A stretch of 64,000 nucleotides of DNA from Marinifilum sp. D737 (GTDB taxonomy: Bacteria; Bacteroidota; Bacteroidia; Bacteroidales; Marinifilaceae): positions 18,811-82,810 of the forward strand of contig NZ_JANQCD010000023.1 of NCBI RefSeq assembly GCF_026672275.1. Direction: 5' to 3'. Within the stretch, counting starts at the first letter, position 1, and the number at the start of each line of letters is the position of its first letter. Below the pieces are notes generated by a model. It was not told the DNA's origin and did not search any database. It worked only from the letters and a program-made list of their open reading frames with translations. Shown piece after piece: positions 45,044 to 53,680 of this stretch. The position numbers and the translations under genes are program-made.

Positions 45044-45085
45044 CTCCTGCTATGGAGAGCTTGTAACTCGTGTTTTCACAACCAA
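45044..45085 (+). repeat. Array repeat R1
   Basis: CTCCTGCTATGGAGAGCTTGTAACTCGTGTTTT in outline. It is a member of the CTCGTGTTTTACAAA family (see 45834, 47801, 50131, 53114). It lies 9 bp after a stop codon. Confidence 0.7.
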
Positions 45086-45145
45086 TAAGAAAAATGAACT
45101 TAATTACTTGCGTTATTTAATATATTAGCATAAATACATTATAAA

Positions 45146-45856
45146 ATGATATTTTTTAGATATTTAACAATCACCTTACTTCTCAACTTTATTTTTATTG
45201 AAGCTTATTGTCAGTCAAATTTGTCAACTCATTCACCGATTACTATCGAATCTACGATCCTGGACACAATAAAATTAGAAAAGAAGTATATGACCATTGA
45301 TGTATTGTGGTTAAATGACACGATAAGAGTGAGTGTTTCAAAGCAAGATGAAAATACAGATACTTCATCTTATAAACAGCCCCAAAAACAAGGTTATTTT
45401 GCTTCGAAAGGTTATTTTTTCACAAATGAAGCGAACATACAAAATTGCTTTTCATATGCATTGGAGAAGTATTTTGAAAACAGTGAAATCTATAGTCAAA
45501 ACATTTTTAAAGAAACAACAAATGTTGATGGTGTTTCATTAGAGAAAATTTTGAATAATTATTTTAAAAGGATTACTGAATTTTCTACCAATCCAAGGAA
45601 AAATCGAAGAAAACCTATTCCGAATGATGTTTTACTTGCTTTTTTTGACAATTTGGGGTCGGTTATACACGCCGTATATTACCGAGATAAAATATTTTAC
45701 ACAAAAAATGGTAAAGTATTTCAGTCTGATACATTTAAGTCTTTAAATAAGTTTTTACAGAAAAACTATGAGGATACAAAACAAATTATTGTTTATAAAA
45801 TTGATGATGATAAAGTGAAGGATGCTTTTACTACTCCTGCTAGTAAGAGTTTGTAG
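45146..45856 (+). CDS. Secreted predicted Cys/His peptidase
   Basis: A signal peptide (ending IEAYCQ) precedes ~215 residues. A likely catalytic Cys sits in QNCFSYALEKYF (about residue 101), and a His-bearing strand IHAVYYRDKIFYTKNGKVF comes about 80 residues later, preceded by PIPNDVLLAFFDN. This spacing and the small aliphatic residues around both are those of NlpC/P60-like papain-fold peptidases. The exact family was not recognised. The last five codons and the stop lie inside array repeat R2. Confidence 0.55.
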   Translation: MIFFRYLTITLLLNFIFIEAYCQSNLSTHSPITIESTILDTIKLEKKYMTIDVLWLNDTIRVSVSKQDENTDTSSYKQPQKQGYFASKGYFFTNEANIQNCFSYALEKYFENSEIYSQNIFKETTNVDGVSLEKILNNYFKRITEFSTNPRKNRRKPIPNDVLLAFFDNLGSVIHAVYYRDKIFYTKNGKVFQSDTFKSLNKFLQKNYEDTKQIIVYKIDDDKVKDAFTTPASKSL

Positions 45857-45908
45857 CTCATGTTTTGCAAATGCAATTTGATAGGAAAGCTGAGGGAAAT
45901 AAATTTAA
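45834..45908 (+). repeat. Array repeat R2
   Basis: CTCCTGCTAGTAAGAG, TTGTAGCTCATGTTTTGCAA, then AAGCTGAGGGAAATAAATTT. It provides the C-terminus and TAG stop of the preceding gene. From 45853 on it aligns with 50131-50190 and continues into the signal-peptide codons of the next gene. Confidence 0.75.
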
Positions 45909-45919
45909 TTTTCAGAAAA

Positions 45920-46873
45920 ATGAAGAAAATAGCTGTTTTGGGAATTGCTTTGATTGTTTCGGGAATAAGTTTTGCTCAAGAAAATCCTTTTCTCAAACCA
46001 TTCTCATGGAATCATCCTGCTGAAAAAATAGAATTTGTTTACAAAAGGGTTGAAGGACATGAGATCAAAGCGAATGTCTTTTTACCAGAAACAAAAGGAC
46101 TGCATCCGGTTCTGATTTATTTTCATGGAGGCGGATTTATCTTCGGAAACCGAGACAAAGGATTACATGAAGGGCTAAGAGACAAATTGCTTGAATCGGG
46201 TTATGCGGTAATTTCTGCGGATTACCGTTTGGTTCCCGAGACAAAACTCGATCAAATCATGAGCGATGTCCTGGATATGCTAGATTGGGTAAGAAAAAAC
46301 GGATTGGAACAGTTCAATATCAATACCAATCAGATTGCCGTAGCTGGGGGATCGGCAGGAGGATATTTGGCTCTTGCAAGCGGATTTAAAAAGGAAACTG
46401 CTCCCAATGCAATCATCGACATCTCTGCACCAACCGGATTTGCTTCGGAAGATATTGAAATGGGAGATCTGTCTGTTTTAAAACAAGCAGGTCCGTATGA
46501 TATTGTGAAGGATTCAATTGTTTCGTACGGCGACTACGATACAAGAATGCAATTGTGTAGATTCTTGATCAAGAACAATTTGGCTGTGTGTCTGACTTTT
46601 GGTTTCGACCCGGCCAAAGAACCTGGGAAACTTAAAAAATATACCTTAACCGACAACATAAAAGCTGATTACCCTCCCACTTTAATTCTTCATGCAAAAA
46701 ACGACCGTGCTGTTGGATTCAAACAAGTAGAGGATTTTTACAAATTCATGAAAGAAACGAATGTCAAGACAGAATTGTATGTGGTTGAAAATGGTCACAG
46801 CAACGAGCTGTTAAGGCTAAATACTCAAGCCATCGATAAAATTATAGAATTCTTAAAGCAGGAATTGCGATGA
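45920..46873 (+). CDS. Secreted alpha/beta hydrolase (esterase/lipase)
   Basis: The start at MKKIAVLGIALIVSGISFAQ (45920) gives a signal peptide. The 297-residue mature part has the HSL/esterase HGGGF oxyanion motif (YFHGGGFIFG), nucleophile GGSAGGYLAL (GxSxG), an Asp in HAKNDRAVG and the catalytic His in VENGHSNELL. It should hydrolyse an ester of small or acylated substrates in the periplasm. Its leader and signal sequence are shared with the gene at 50203. Confidence 0.88.
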   Translation: MKKIAVLGIALIVSGISFAQENPFLKPFSWNHPAEKIEFVYKRVEGHEIKANVFLPETKGLHPVLIYFHGGGFIFGNRDKGLHEGLRDKLLESGYAVISADYRLVPETKLDQIMSDVLDMLDWVRKNGLEQFNINTNQIAVAGGSAGGYLALASGFKKETAPNAIIDISAPTGFASEDIEMGDLSVLKQAGPYDIVKDSIVSYGDYDTRMQLCRFLIKNNLAVCLTFGFDPAKEPGKLKKYTLTDNIKADYPPTLILHAKNDRAVGFKQVEDFYKFMKETNVKTELYVVENGHSNELLRLNTQAIDKIIEFLKQELR

Positions 46874-46991
46874 TGGAAGAAAAAGGTGCTGGTATGGGAT
46901 TGTAGTTGGAGGTTTGTAAAAGAAATAAGAAAAATAAATCTAATTGATTTTGCTTGTATAGCTTATATGCAATTGTAAAAAAAAAGAATGG

Positions 46992-47822
46992 ATGAAGAAA
47001 TTTCATGCTTTAGATGAGTATACAGATGATGATTTAATAATTATTGTATATGCTGAAAAAGATGATTGGCAGAAAGATGCCATTGTTTATGCGAAAAAAC
47101 TTCTTACTGAAAGAGGGGTGTCTGAAGATTATTCAAAAGAAAGAATAAAAGAGCTTAAGGCTGAAAGCGAAGCTTTATGGCAAAAAGAACTAGAAGATAG
47201 AAAAACAGAAAGGTATAGTATAATACGCCTGGTTTTTATGGCTTTATTTTGGCCAAGAGAAGTATTCTGGAATCGATATCCTAAAAGAGAAGGATATTAT
47301 CGAAAAAGCAAACAAAGACTTATTGCAATTGGAGTAGGGCTTGTATGTTCAGCGATATTGGTTTTATACAGCAATGTAACCGCAGATGAAAGACATCAGG
47401 AAAGGATAGATGAGATAAATAAAATGGCAGAACTGGATAGTATTGCGACTTCTCAAATCGACTGGTCGGGTAGCTATGTATTTATTGATTCTTCTTATCG
47501 GTCAAGTAACAAAATCGTCTGGAATCTTGAATTAAAAAAAGAACACCAAAGCCATTTAGGAACACTTACTTTTAATGATGGTAGCAAAATACAGGTAATA
47601 TCCTGTATTGGCTTGCTTAAGGATGAATTAATTGAGTTTTATCCTGATACTACCTACTTGCTAGATAGTGGTGATGAAATTTCATACTATGATAGGCTAT
47701 TCACATTGGGGCGAGATAGAAAGGAAATCTATACCAAATGGGGAAAGTTAAACCCATTTATTAGTAAAACAAGAGCGATTAATCAATATTTCGGTAAAAA
47801 CCCAGCTAGTGAAAGCTTGTAG
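46992..47822 (+). CDS. Membrane protein with N-terminal helical motif, unknown
   Basis: The 276-residue protein opens with the helical motif shared with the genes at 1039 and 39829 (TDDDLIIIVYAEKDDWQ, then AKKLLTERGVSEDY). Two short hydrophobic segments follow (IIRLVFMALFW and LIAIGVGLVCSAILVLYS). The C-terminal ~130 residues, probably outside the cytoplasm, look like a small beta-barrel (SGSYVFIDSSYRSSNKIVWN). The last residues and stop (ASESL) lie in array repeat R3. Confidence 0.6.
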   Translation: MKKFHALDEYTDDDLIIIVYAEKDDWQKDAIVYAKKLLTERGVSEDYSKERIKELKAESEALWQKELEDRKTERYSIIRLVFMALFWPREVFWNRYPKREGYYRKSKQRLIAIGVGLVCSAILVLYSNVTADERHQERIDEINKMAELDSIATSQIDWSGSYVFIDSSYRSSNKIVWNLELKKEHQSHLGTLTFNDGSKIQVISCIGLLKDELIEFYPDTTYLLDSGDEISYYDRLFTLGRDRKEIYTKWGKLNPFISKTRAINQYFGKNPASESL

Positions 47823-47870
47823 CTCGTGTTTTACAAAGGCATTAGTGATAAGGAGGCTAAATTAACTACT
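47801..47870 (+). repeat. Array repeat R3
   Basis: CCCAGCTAGTGAAAGCTTG, TAGCTCGTGTTTTACAAA, then GGAGGCTAAATTAACTA. As in R2 it supplies the final codons and stop of the upstream gene. Confidence 0.75.
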
Positions 47871-47914
47871 TGTGTTTGTATACAAATTGAAAAATAAATA
47901 ATCTTAAAATTGTT

Positions 47915-48391
47915 ATGAAAAAACTGTTTTATTTAAGTTTTATGCTTTTTGTACTAATGTGTTCATGTAATAAGGAAGACAGCAAAGAAATAGAGAATCA
48001 AGTTAAGGATGAATTAACAATTTATGACAAAAATGGTAATGCTGTAGCGTATTGCAATTATTCGAAAGAGAATGAAACCATAATATATCTTTGGGATGGG
48101 AAACCTACAGCTTATTATACTTCGGAAAGAGATGAATTAATATATGGTTTCAACGGTAAATTTCTTGGATGGAGGGAATCAGGTATTTTTTATGATTTAG
48201 AAGGAAAGAGAATTGGATTTGAAAAGGGTGCTTGCAATATAATAACTTCTATTGAACCGATTAAACATATCAAGGAGATAATGCCCATAAAATCGATTAA
48301 AGAAACTCCACCTGTTAGACCAATTAATAGTTTGGATTGGTCAACAGTTCAGCTGGATGTGTTTTTTTTGAAGGGCATTAAAAAAGAATGA
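47915..48391 (+). CDS. Lipoprotein with 4-fold beta flower domain
   Basis: A lipoprotein signal (LFVLMCSC) precedes four short, similar beta units: LTIYDKNGNAVAYCNY, TIIYLWDGKPTAYY, LIYGFNGKFLGWRESG and GIFYDLEGKRIGFEKGA. This is the 4-fold beta flower pattern common in Bacteroidota. A proline-rich tail ends the protein. The role is unknown. Confidence 0.75.
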   Translation: MKKLFYLSFMLFVLMCSCNKEDSKEIENQVKDELTIYDKNGNAVAYCNYSKENETIIYLWDGKPTAYYTSERDELIYGFNGKFLGWRESGIFYDLEGKRIGFEKGACNIITSIEPIKHIKEIMPIKSIKETPPVRPINSLDWSTVQLDVFFLKGIKKE

Positions 48392-48468
48392 TAACAAGCT
48401 ACGACAAGAAATTATAATGTAATTGATTGTGTTTGTATAGATATTAGTGTTAATCCGAAAACAGAATT

Positions 48469-49125
48469 ATGAAATATCTACCTTACGTTTTATTACTAAT
48501 CTTCTTTTGTGAATGTTCACAAAAGTGCGAAAAGAATACAAATAAGCTTAATATTGAGGATAAGGTTAGAACGAAAGCACAAGCGATGAAGGTGATTTCA
48601 ACTGTACCTGAGAAGAATGATCGTACTGAAAAAGAAATTGAAGAATCAGACAGTGTTTATTTTGATAAGTACTTGATGTCAATTAAAGATTCAATAGTGA
48701 GTTTATGCTGCCAGGATGAATTATACAATCCTTTTGGAGAATTAAACAAATCAAAAGTCAAGAGTTATTTAAAAGATTATTCATATTCAAAAGAGAGTGA
48801 ATCAAATAAAGATATCTTCAGAAATGATAGCAATTTAGTAAGCATTGTTACTTATAAAGCGGAATATGCTGAAGATGTTTATGAAGTATTTCTGGGAAAG
48901 GGAATTCTATACGATAAATCTCTTGAGTTGAATAATGGAATAAAAATAGGGATGTCTAAAAAAACATTCATGGATAAGTTTTTCCATTTTCCAGATAGCG
49001 TAATTAATAATCTGAATCAGGTTTCTGCATGCGAGGACGAAAGAGGTGATTCATTTACAAAGTACAAATTTAAAGATAACCAGTTGATCTATATTAAATT
49101 CGGTGAATGGAATGAGTTTGATTAA
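48469..49125 (+). CDS. Predicted lipoprotein, unknown
   Basis: The 218-residue protein has a lipoprotein signal (LLLIFFCEC). The C-terminal ~130 residues are alternating strands and helices (SIVTYKAEYAEDVYEVF; GIKIGMSKKTFMDKFFHF, then TKYKFKDNQLIYIKFGEW). The phrase IKIGMSKKTFMDKF resembles the helix of SmpA/OmlA-type 'small BLIP-like' domains, but only loosely. The family is unknown. Confidence 0.5.
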   Translation: MKYLPYVLLLIFFCECSQKCEKNTNKLNIEDKVRTKAQAMKVISTVPEKNDRTEKEIEESDSVYFDKYLMSIKDSIVSLCCQDELYNPFGELNKSKVKSYLKDYSYSKESESNKDIFRNDSNLVSIVTYKAEYAEDVYEVFLGKGILYDKSLELNNGIKIGMSKKTFMDKFFHFPDSVINNLNQVSACEDERGDSFTKYKFKDNQLIYIKFGEWNEFD

Positions 49126-49211
49126 AAGGATTGCTACAGCTGGTGTGCGATACTATAGCATACCTAAAGAATATTAAATACGAGATGATTAGCACATATT
49201 TAGCAGCAATT

Positions 49212-50129
49212 ATGAACAAAAATAGAATCTATATTAAGCATTTAGTATTCATTTTAACCATTTTATTTATTTCTCCTGTTTACGGACAAAAAACAAGAGA
49301 GAGCAATAAAATAGAATTTCATAAAATTTCTTCCAGCAAGCGTGATTATATACTCAAGTTTACTTTTCCACCAAATTTCGATCAAAAGCAAAACTATAAG
49401 GTACTCTACTATTTGGATTCATGGTTTATATCTGATTTAATAACAGGATCATATAATGTTTTAAATAGGTGTGAGTATGTTGAAGATGTTGTTTTGATTG
49501 GTATTTCCATTAAAGGGAATGAACAGGATTTTAATAGGCAGCGAACCAAGGATTTTACACCTTCTGAATATCGATCTCTTTTTAATACAAAAAAAATCAA
49601 ATCTGTTAACCCTAATGGCGTGATTATTAATGTAAAATCTGGAGTTGGTGAAAATGGTGTTCTTTTAATTCCCGAAAATACAGGAGGTGCCGAAGAATTC
49701 ATTAGTTTTTTATCCAAGAAGTTGTTTCCTTTTGTAGAAAATCAATACCCAAATTTAAATAAAAGAAAAGGTCTGTTAGGACATTCTTTTGGAGGGCTTT
49801 TCGGTACATATTTACTACAGAAAGAACCTAACTTAATAGATGATTATATTTTAATTTCGGGTTCTTTATCGTGGAATGAATCTGAACTGCTCAAAGAAGA
49901 GCTGTTCCATGAATTTAAGAACTCATTGAAATATCATCAATTATTTTTAACCTATGGAACATCTGAAGTCTCTTTAACAGTTACTCCAAATGAAGCATTA
50001 AATAACATTTTGTGTGGCCTTAAAAAGAAGAACTTTAATTATAAATTCAAAAGATATGATAAAGCCAATCATCATTCAATATTATCCAGAGCAATTTATG
50101 ATGGATTACTTTTTTTGTATAAAAAATAA
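49212..50129 (+). CDS. Secreted esterase, enterochelin/feruloyl-esterase-like
   Basis: The start at MNKNRIYIKHLVFIL (49212) gives a signal peptide ending ISPVYGQ. The mature part is an alpha/beta hydrolase of the Fes/feruloyl type: FPPNFDQKQNYKVLYYLDSW, VVLIGISIKGNEQDF, NLNKRKGLLGHSFGGLFGTY (nucleophile in GHSFGG) and a final KANHHSI with the likely catalytic His. It would cleave esters of siderophores or plant-type phenolics; the substrate is open. Confidence 0.85.
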   Translation: MNKNRIYIKHLVFILTILFISPVYGQKTRESNKIEFHKISSSKRDYILKFTFPPNFDQKQNYKVLYYLDSWFISDLITGSYNVLNRCEYVEDVVLIGISIKGNEQDFNRQRTKDFTPSEYRSLFNTKKIKSVNPNGVIINVKSGVGENGVLLIPENTGGAEEFISFLSKKLFPFVENQYPNLNKRKGLLGHSFGGLFGTYLLQKEPNLIDDYILISGSLSWNESELLKEELFHEFKNSLKYHQLFLTYGTSEVSLTVTPNEALNNILCGLKKKNFNYKFKRYDKANHHSILSRAIYDGLLFLYKK

Positions 50130-50130
50130 C

Positions 50131-50190
50131 CCTCATTAGCTCGTATTTTACAAAAGCAATTGAAGAGCCAGGCTGAGAAGAATAAATTTA
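50131..50190 (+). repeat. Array repeat R5
   Basis: TTAGCTCGTATTTTACAAAA, GCAATTGAAGAGCCAGGCTG, AGAAGAATAAATTTAA. It aligns with R2 (45853 on), and the likeness continues into the next gene's signal peptide (to about 50268). Confidence 0.75.
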
Positions 50191-50202
50191 ATTTTAAGAA
50201 GA

Positions 50203-50730
50203 ATGAAGAAAATAGCTGTTTTGGTAATTGGTTTGATTGTTTCGGGAGTAAGTTTTGCCCAGAAAAGTCCACTTGAAAAATTGAATTTTATTATTGGCGA
50301 TTGGGCAGGTCCGGTTGAGGGTTTCGATAAGTCACCCTCAAAACTTAAATCCAATTTTCAATGGGTAAAAGATGGAAAAGAAATACAGGTATCCAATAGA
50401 TCTCGCTTCGAGAATACTGGTTTCCATATTGCCTATGATTCTGTGAGGCAGGTGATTTTTTGTAATCGAATTGTAATTTGTGACCAATACTTTTCCAAAA
50501 AATATGTAGAATTCATTTTAATCGATTCTCTTAGTACAGATACAATCTTTGTATTCGTGAGCGAAAAGCTTAAAAATATGCCTGAATCTGATGAAAGTCC
50601 TGCAGTGGAAAAGGCTTGCTGGATCATCAAGAAAGTCTCCGAAAATGAGTTTGAAGATAGAATAGAATTTACCTATCCTGGAAAAGACTTGAAAGGTGTT
50701 TGGACGAGTTTTTTAATTAGAAAACAATAG
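50203..50730 (+). CDS. Secreted calycin-like protein, unknown
   Basis: The signal peptide (MKKIAVLVIGLIVSGVSFAQ) is nearly the same as that of the hydrolase at 45920. The rest (155 residues) opens LEKLNFIIGDWAGPVEGF and continues with strands such as SKLKSNFQWVKDGKEIQVS and EFEDRIEFTYPGKDLKGVWT, which is the DUF1579-type or THAP4-like barrel pattern. The ligand is unknown. Confidence 0.6.
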   Translation: MKKIAVLVIGLIVSGVSFAQKSPLEKLNFIIGDWAGPVEGFDKSPSKLKSNFQWVKDGKEIQVSNRSRFENTGFHIAYDSVRQVIFCNRIVICDQYFSKKYVEFILIDSLSTDTIFVFVSEKLKNMPESDESPAVEKACWIIKKVSENEFEDRIEFTYPGKDLKGVWTSFLIRKQ

Positions 50731-50816
50731 GAAGATTGTTGGAAAGGTTAGATGAGGCAGGGGTTTAATAGCTTAAGAATTTTAGCAATACCATTATGGA
50801 AATTAAAGAATGACGA

Positions 50817-51692
50817 ATGAAAAATATACTTCTAATTATATCATTACTTGTAATTTATTCTTGTAGTTCGGTAGGTGAGAGGAAAGACAAAAAAGCCTCA
50901 AAAAGTTCTTCTGATCAATCAACAGTTAAAATGGATAAGCCAATGGAAATTACCAGGAAATTGGATACGCTGAGTTTCGAATATTTTTTAGAATTATCAG
51001 ATAATATTATTGAGGAGATACCAGGATATCACATCAACAAATTTATTGGCAACAAATGGGATGATGAAAATGATCCGTATAGGAAAATCTATAGCGAAGA
51101 TACCGACCATTACAAGTTATACGAAAATTATTTATTGACATTTAGCGTATCGATGTATGGTGTTGCAGGAGAAACCATTTTAGCTTCATACAGCTCGGAA
51201 GGAGAAATGATTGATTATTTGTCGGTAGAGCAATCTTCTGACATGGATTTGTCATCAACATCATACTCTTCTCGACACTTTCAGATTTTCGCCGATTCAT
51301 TGGTTCAAATTCTCGACCAAACAACCAGGGCAAAGAATTATAACTATCATATGCCAGATACAATTGACTTATTTGATCTTGATTCAACAGAAATTACTGA
51401 AACATTGGACTATACTTTCTATGTAATCAAAAAATCTGGAGAATTTCAAAAAGTTTATCCTTTACAGAAAATACTGGATAAACAGAAATTGGAACGTTTA
51501 AGTAAGTTAAACCTAAGGCTAAAAAGAAATGAATTTTTTGCGAAACTAGGGTATCGATTCAAAAGTCCGGATTTACTGGAGCATTTTGGTAAGTTAAGTT
51601 GGTATTCACCAAAATATGATGATGTAACGGATAAGCTCACTCCATTTGATATCTATAATATCAACATGATTAAGCAAATGGAAAATAAGTAA
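50817..51692 (+). CDS. Predicted lipoprotein, unknown
   Basis: A lipoprotein signal (MKNILLIISLLVIYSC) and a Lys/Ser-rich linker precede ~245 residues of mixed structure (YEIFLELSDNIIEEI-like helix region, then YLLTFSVSMYGVAGETI and YTFYVIKKSGEFQKVYPL). No family was recognised. Confidence 0.55.
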   Translation: MKNILLIISLLVIYSCSSVGERKDKKASKSSSDQSTVKMDKPMEITRKLDTLSFEYFLELSDNIIEEIPGYHINKFIGNKWDDENDPYRKIYSEDTDHYKLYENYLLTFSVSMYGVAGETILASYSSEGEMIDYLSVEQSSDMDLSSTSYSSRHFQIFADSLVQILDQTTRAKNYNYHMPDTIDLFDLDSTEITETLDYTFYVIKKSGEFQKVYPLQKILDKQKLERLSKLNLRLKRNEFFAKLGYRFKSPDLLEHFGKLSWYSPKYDDVTDKLTPFDIYNINMIKQMENK

Positions 51693-51745
51693 TATCACTT
51701 TATAGCAGGTGTATTAAATCTACTATTAATACTAATCTCTAATAA

Positions 51746-52156
51746 ATGAATTCCACTAAAACAGCATCAAATACAAAAAGATTTATAAACTGGATGGTAG
51801 ATAGTATATCCATTTCTATTTTGTGGCTTATACTTCTTCCTGTAATTGTAATCGTATTGAAAAAATTAGAACTCCTGAATAACTTGAAAGAAGGAGAAAC
51901 AATAAATTTAGAATTTACTTTTCTACCAATAGTATTTTTGTATTACGTTGTTTTTGAAGGAATTTTTAACACAACATTAGGGAAGCTAATAACTAAAACA
52001 AAAATTATTCGATTAGATAATAAAAAGCTTAATTTTATTGACATTTTATTGCGAACGCTATGCCGGTTTATTCCGTTAGAGCAGCTGTCTTTTCTATCAG
52101 AAAAACCGATTGGATGGCATGATCGAATATCTGAAACACGAATAGTTATAAAGTAA
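51746..52156 (+). CDS. RDD-family membrane protein
   Basis: The 136-residue protein fits the RDD pattern: an N-terminal KRFINWMVDSISISI with the conserved Asp after the first helix start, IFNTTLGKLITKTKII, and FIPLEQLSFLSEKPIGWHDRISET near the end. The first arginine of the R-D-D motif appears in KRFINW. RDD proteins are inner-membrane proteins of uncertain role, sometimes linked to Na+/H+ exchange. Confidence 0.82.
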   Translation: MNSTKTASNTKRFINWMVDSISISILWLILLPVIVIVLKKLELLNNLKEGETINLEFTFLPIVFLYYVVFEGIFNTTLGKLITKTKIIRLDNKKLNFIDILLRTLCRFIPLEQLSFLSEKPIGWHDRISETRIVIK

Positions 52157-52301
52157 AAGCCACTTTAGATTAAGTTTGTGTTTAATAGCAAAGTAGATAA
52201 GAAGAATAAAAGTAAGTACAAAAATCTATATACAAATTACCCAATATTTAAATAAACAGATGACCAACAGAGTAAAACCAAATCTAATGAAAGAAAATGC
52301 A

Positions 52302-53096
52302 ATGAAAAGAATAAGCCTTATTGTATTGTGTGTGTGCATGTGTATTTTTTATGCCTGCGATCAGAAACAAATTACGAAGCTGAAAATAATGTCATACAAT
52401 ATCAGGCACGGAGAAGGAATGGACAATGTTTTGGATTTATCGCGTGCTGCAGAAATAATAAAAGAACAAGCTCCTGATTTATGCGGATTGCAAGAGGTTG
52501 ATGATTCTTGCCTGCGTACTAACAAGATTGAACAAAGCTCTTATTTGGCTGAAAAAACAAATATGACTGGAACCTTTAGTAAATTCATGGACTTTGATGG
52601 TGGTGAATACGGTATGGCAAGCCTGTCGGCAAAGCCTATCATTTCAACAAAAAGATTGCAATTGCCTGATGGAATTGCAGAACCTCGCTCTGCCATAATT
52701 CACGAAGTACAAATTGCTAAAGCCTGCACAATTGTATTTGTAAATGTTCATTTCGATTGGGTAGAAAGTGATGAAGGAGTGTCTTCTCGTTTAAACCAGG
52801 CCAAAGTTCTGACACAATATTTGAATACAATGGACAAAGCAGTAATAATAACTGGCGATTTCAATTGTTCACCAGGCTCTACTACAATGAATTATTTTAA
52901 TGAGCAAGGGTTTGAGTTTGTAAACAAAGGCGATGATAATTTAAGCTTTCAGGGAGAAAGCAAAGCTGAATTGGACCATGTTGTTTTTCGAAATACAAAT
53001 GATGTAAAAATTAAGGCGATTCGTATTGATTTATTGGAGGAACCTGTTGTATCGGACCATCGCCCTTTGGTTGCAGAATTAGAGGTGATTTATTAA
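52302..53096 (+). CDS. Endonuclease/exonuclease/phosphatase family lipoprotein
   Basis: Starting at MKRISLIVLCVCMCIFYAC (52302; 52287 is also possible) gives a lipoprotein signal. The mature protein has the EEP marks LKIMSYNIRHG, APDLCGLQEVD (metal-binding Glu), VNVHFDW, VIITGDFNCSPG and SDHRPLVAEL. Lipid-anchored EEP proteins may act on sugar phosphates, phospholipids or nucleic acids outside the cell. The array repeat R6 and a strong terminator follow. Confidence 0.87.
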   Translation: MKRISLIVLCVCMCIFYACDQKQITKLKIMSYNIRHGEGMDNVLDLSRAAEIIKEQAPDLCGLQEVDDSCLRTNKIEQSSYLAEKTNMTGTFSKFMDFDGGEYGMASLSAKPIISTKRLQLPDGIAEPRSAIIHEVQIAKACTIVFVNVHFDWVESDEGVSSRLNQAKVLTQYLNTMDKAVIITGDFNCSPGSTTMNYFNEQGFEFVNKGDDNLSFQGESKAELDHVVFRNTNDVKIKAIRIDLLEEPVVSDHRPLVAELEVIY

Positions 53097-53113
53097 AAAT
53101 CCCCAACTAATGT

Positions 53114-53142
53114 AATCATGTAACTCGTGTTTTATAGAAGCA
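53114..53142 (+). repeat. Array repeat R6
   Basis: ATCATGTAACTCGTGTTTTA then TAGAAGCAT. It is the shortest and last member of the repeat family, before the terminator. Confidence 0.65.
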
Positions 53143-53181
53143 TGCAGATATTAATGCATAAGCAATTCATCGACGATATAG

Positions 53182-53219
53182 AAAAAGTTTCAGGAAGAAT
53201 TCTTCCTGAAACTTTTTTT
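53182..53219. terminator. Strong bidirectional terminator
   Basis: AAAAAGTTTCAGGAAGAA (53182-53199) and its exact reverse complement (53200-53217) form an 18-bp palindrome with T and A ends. It separates the convergent genes ending at 53096 and 53279. Confidence 0.9.
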
Positions 53220-53278
53220 GTAGAATTATCTTTAGCAGGTATAAGAATACCAGACTTGTTAAACCCTAATGTTTCCTT

Positions 53279-53680
53279 TTACTCACTTATAGCTTGAATG
53301 TGCGAGGGATAATCTTTTAGATTTCGATACACAAACCAAATGATAGATGATATGATTAGAAGCATCATGCCAAAAAATGGGGCGATAAAAGAAACTTTTA
53401 ATCCCCCCGCTAGCATATGTGGGCCTATACTGTTACCACCCATGCTTTGGATAACATCAAAAGCTTGAATAAGACCTACCATTTGCGCGCTTATCCCGAT
53501 TAAAAATGCGAGACTCCCAAAAAACAAAATACTATCGTTTGTCTTTTTTAGTTTTTGAGGATTTTTACTGCCGCGATACAAAATGATAAAACGAACTGCC
53601 AGGCTAATTACGATGATCCACATCAGGTAAACAAGAGACATGAAAGTGGGACCACCTTCATAAAAGAATCTAATTATCAT
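53279..53680 (-). CDS. MotA/TolQ/ExbB-like membrane protein
   Basis: The 133-residue protein has three to four membrane helices and the ExbB/TolQ-like words FMSLVYLMWIIVISLAVRF, FLIGISAQMVGLIQAFDVI and MLAGGLKVSFIAPFFGMM. It is short compared with full ExbB (about 220 residues) and lacks the partner ExbD/TolR gene. It is divergent from the LytS kinase gene, with a 212-bp gap. Its channel role is uncertain. Confidence 0.75.
   Translation of the reverse strand: MIIRFFYEGGPTFMSLVYLMWIIVISLAVRFIILYRGSKNPQKLKKTNDSILFFGSLAFLIGISAQMVGLIQAFDVIQSMGGNSIGPHMLAGGLKVSFIAPFFGMMLLIISSIIWFVYRNLKDYPSHIQAISE

Noticed and set aside
45044..53142. A canonical integron with attC sites
   Set aside because: The repeats lack the paired RYYYAAC/GTTRRRY boxes and no integron integrase is in the window. 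Only a cassette-like organisation can be claimed.
53279..53680. A complete TonB-ExbB-ExbD system
   Set aside because: The ExbB-like gene is short and no exbD is adjacent; the TonB-domain protein lies 50 kb away and has MORN repeats.
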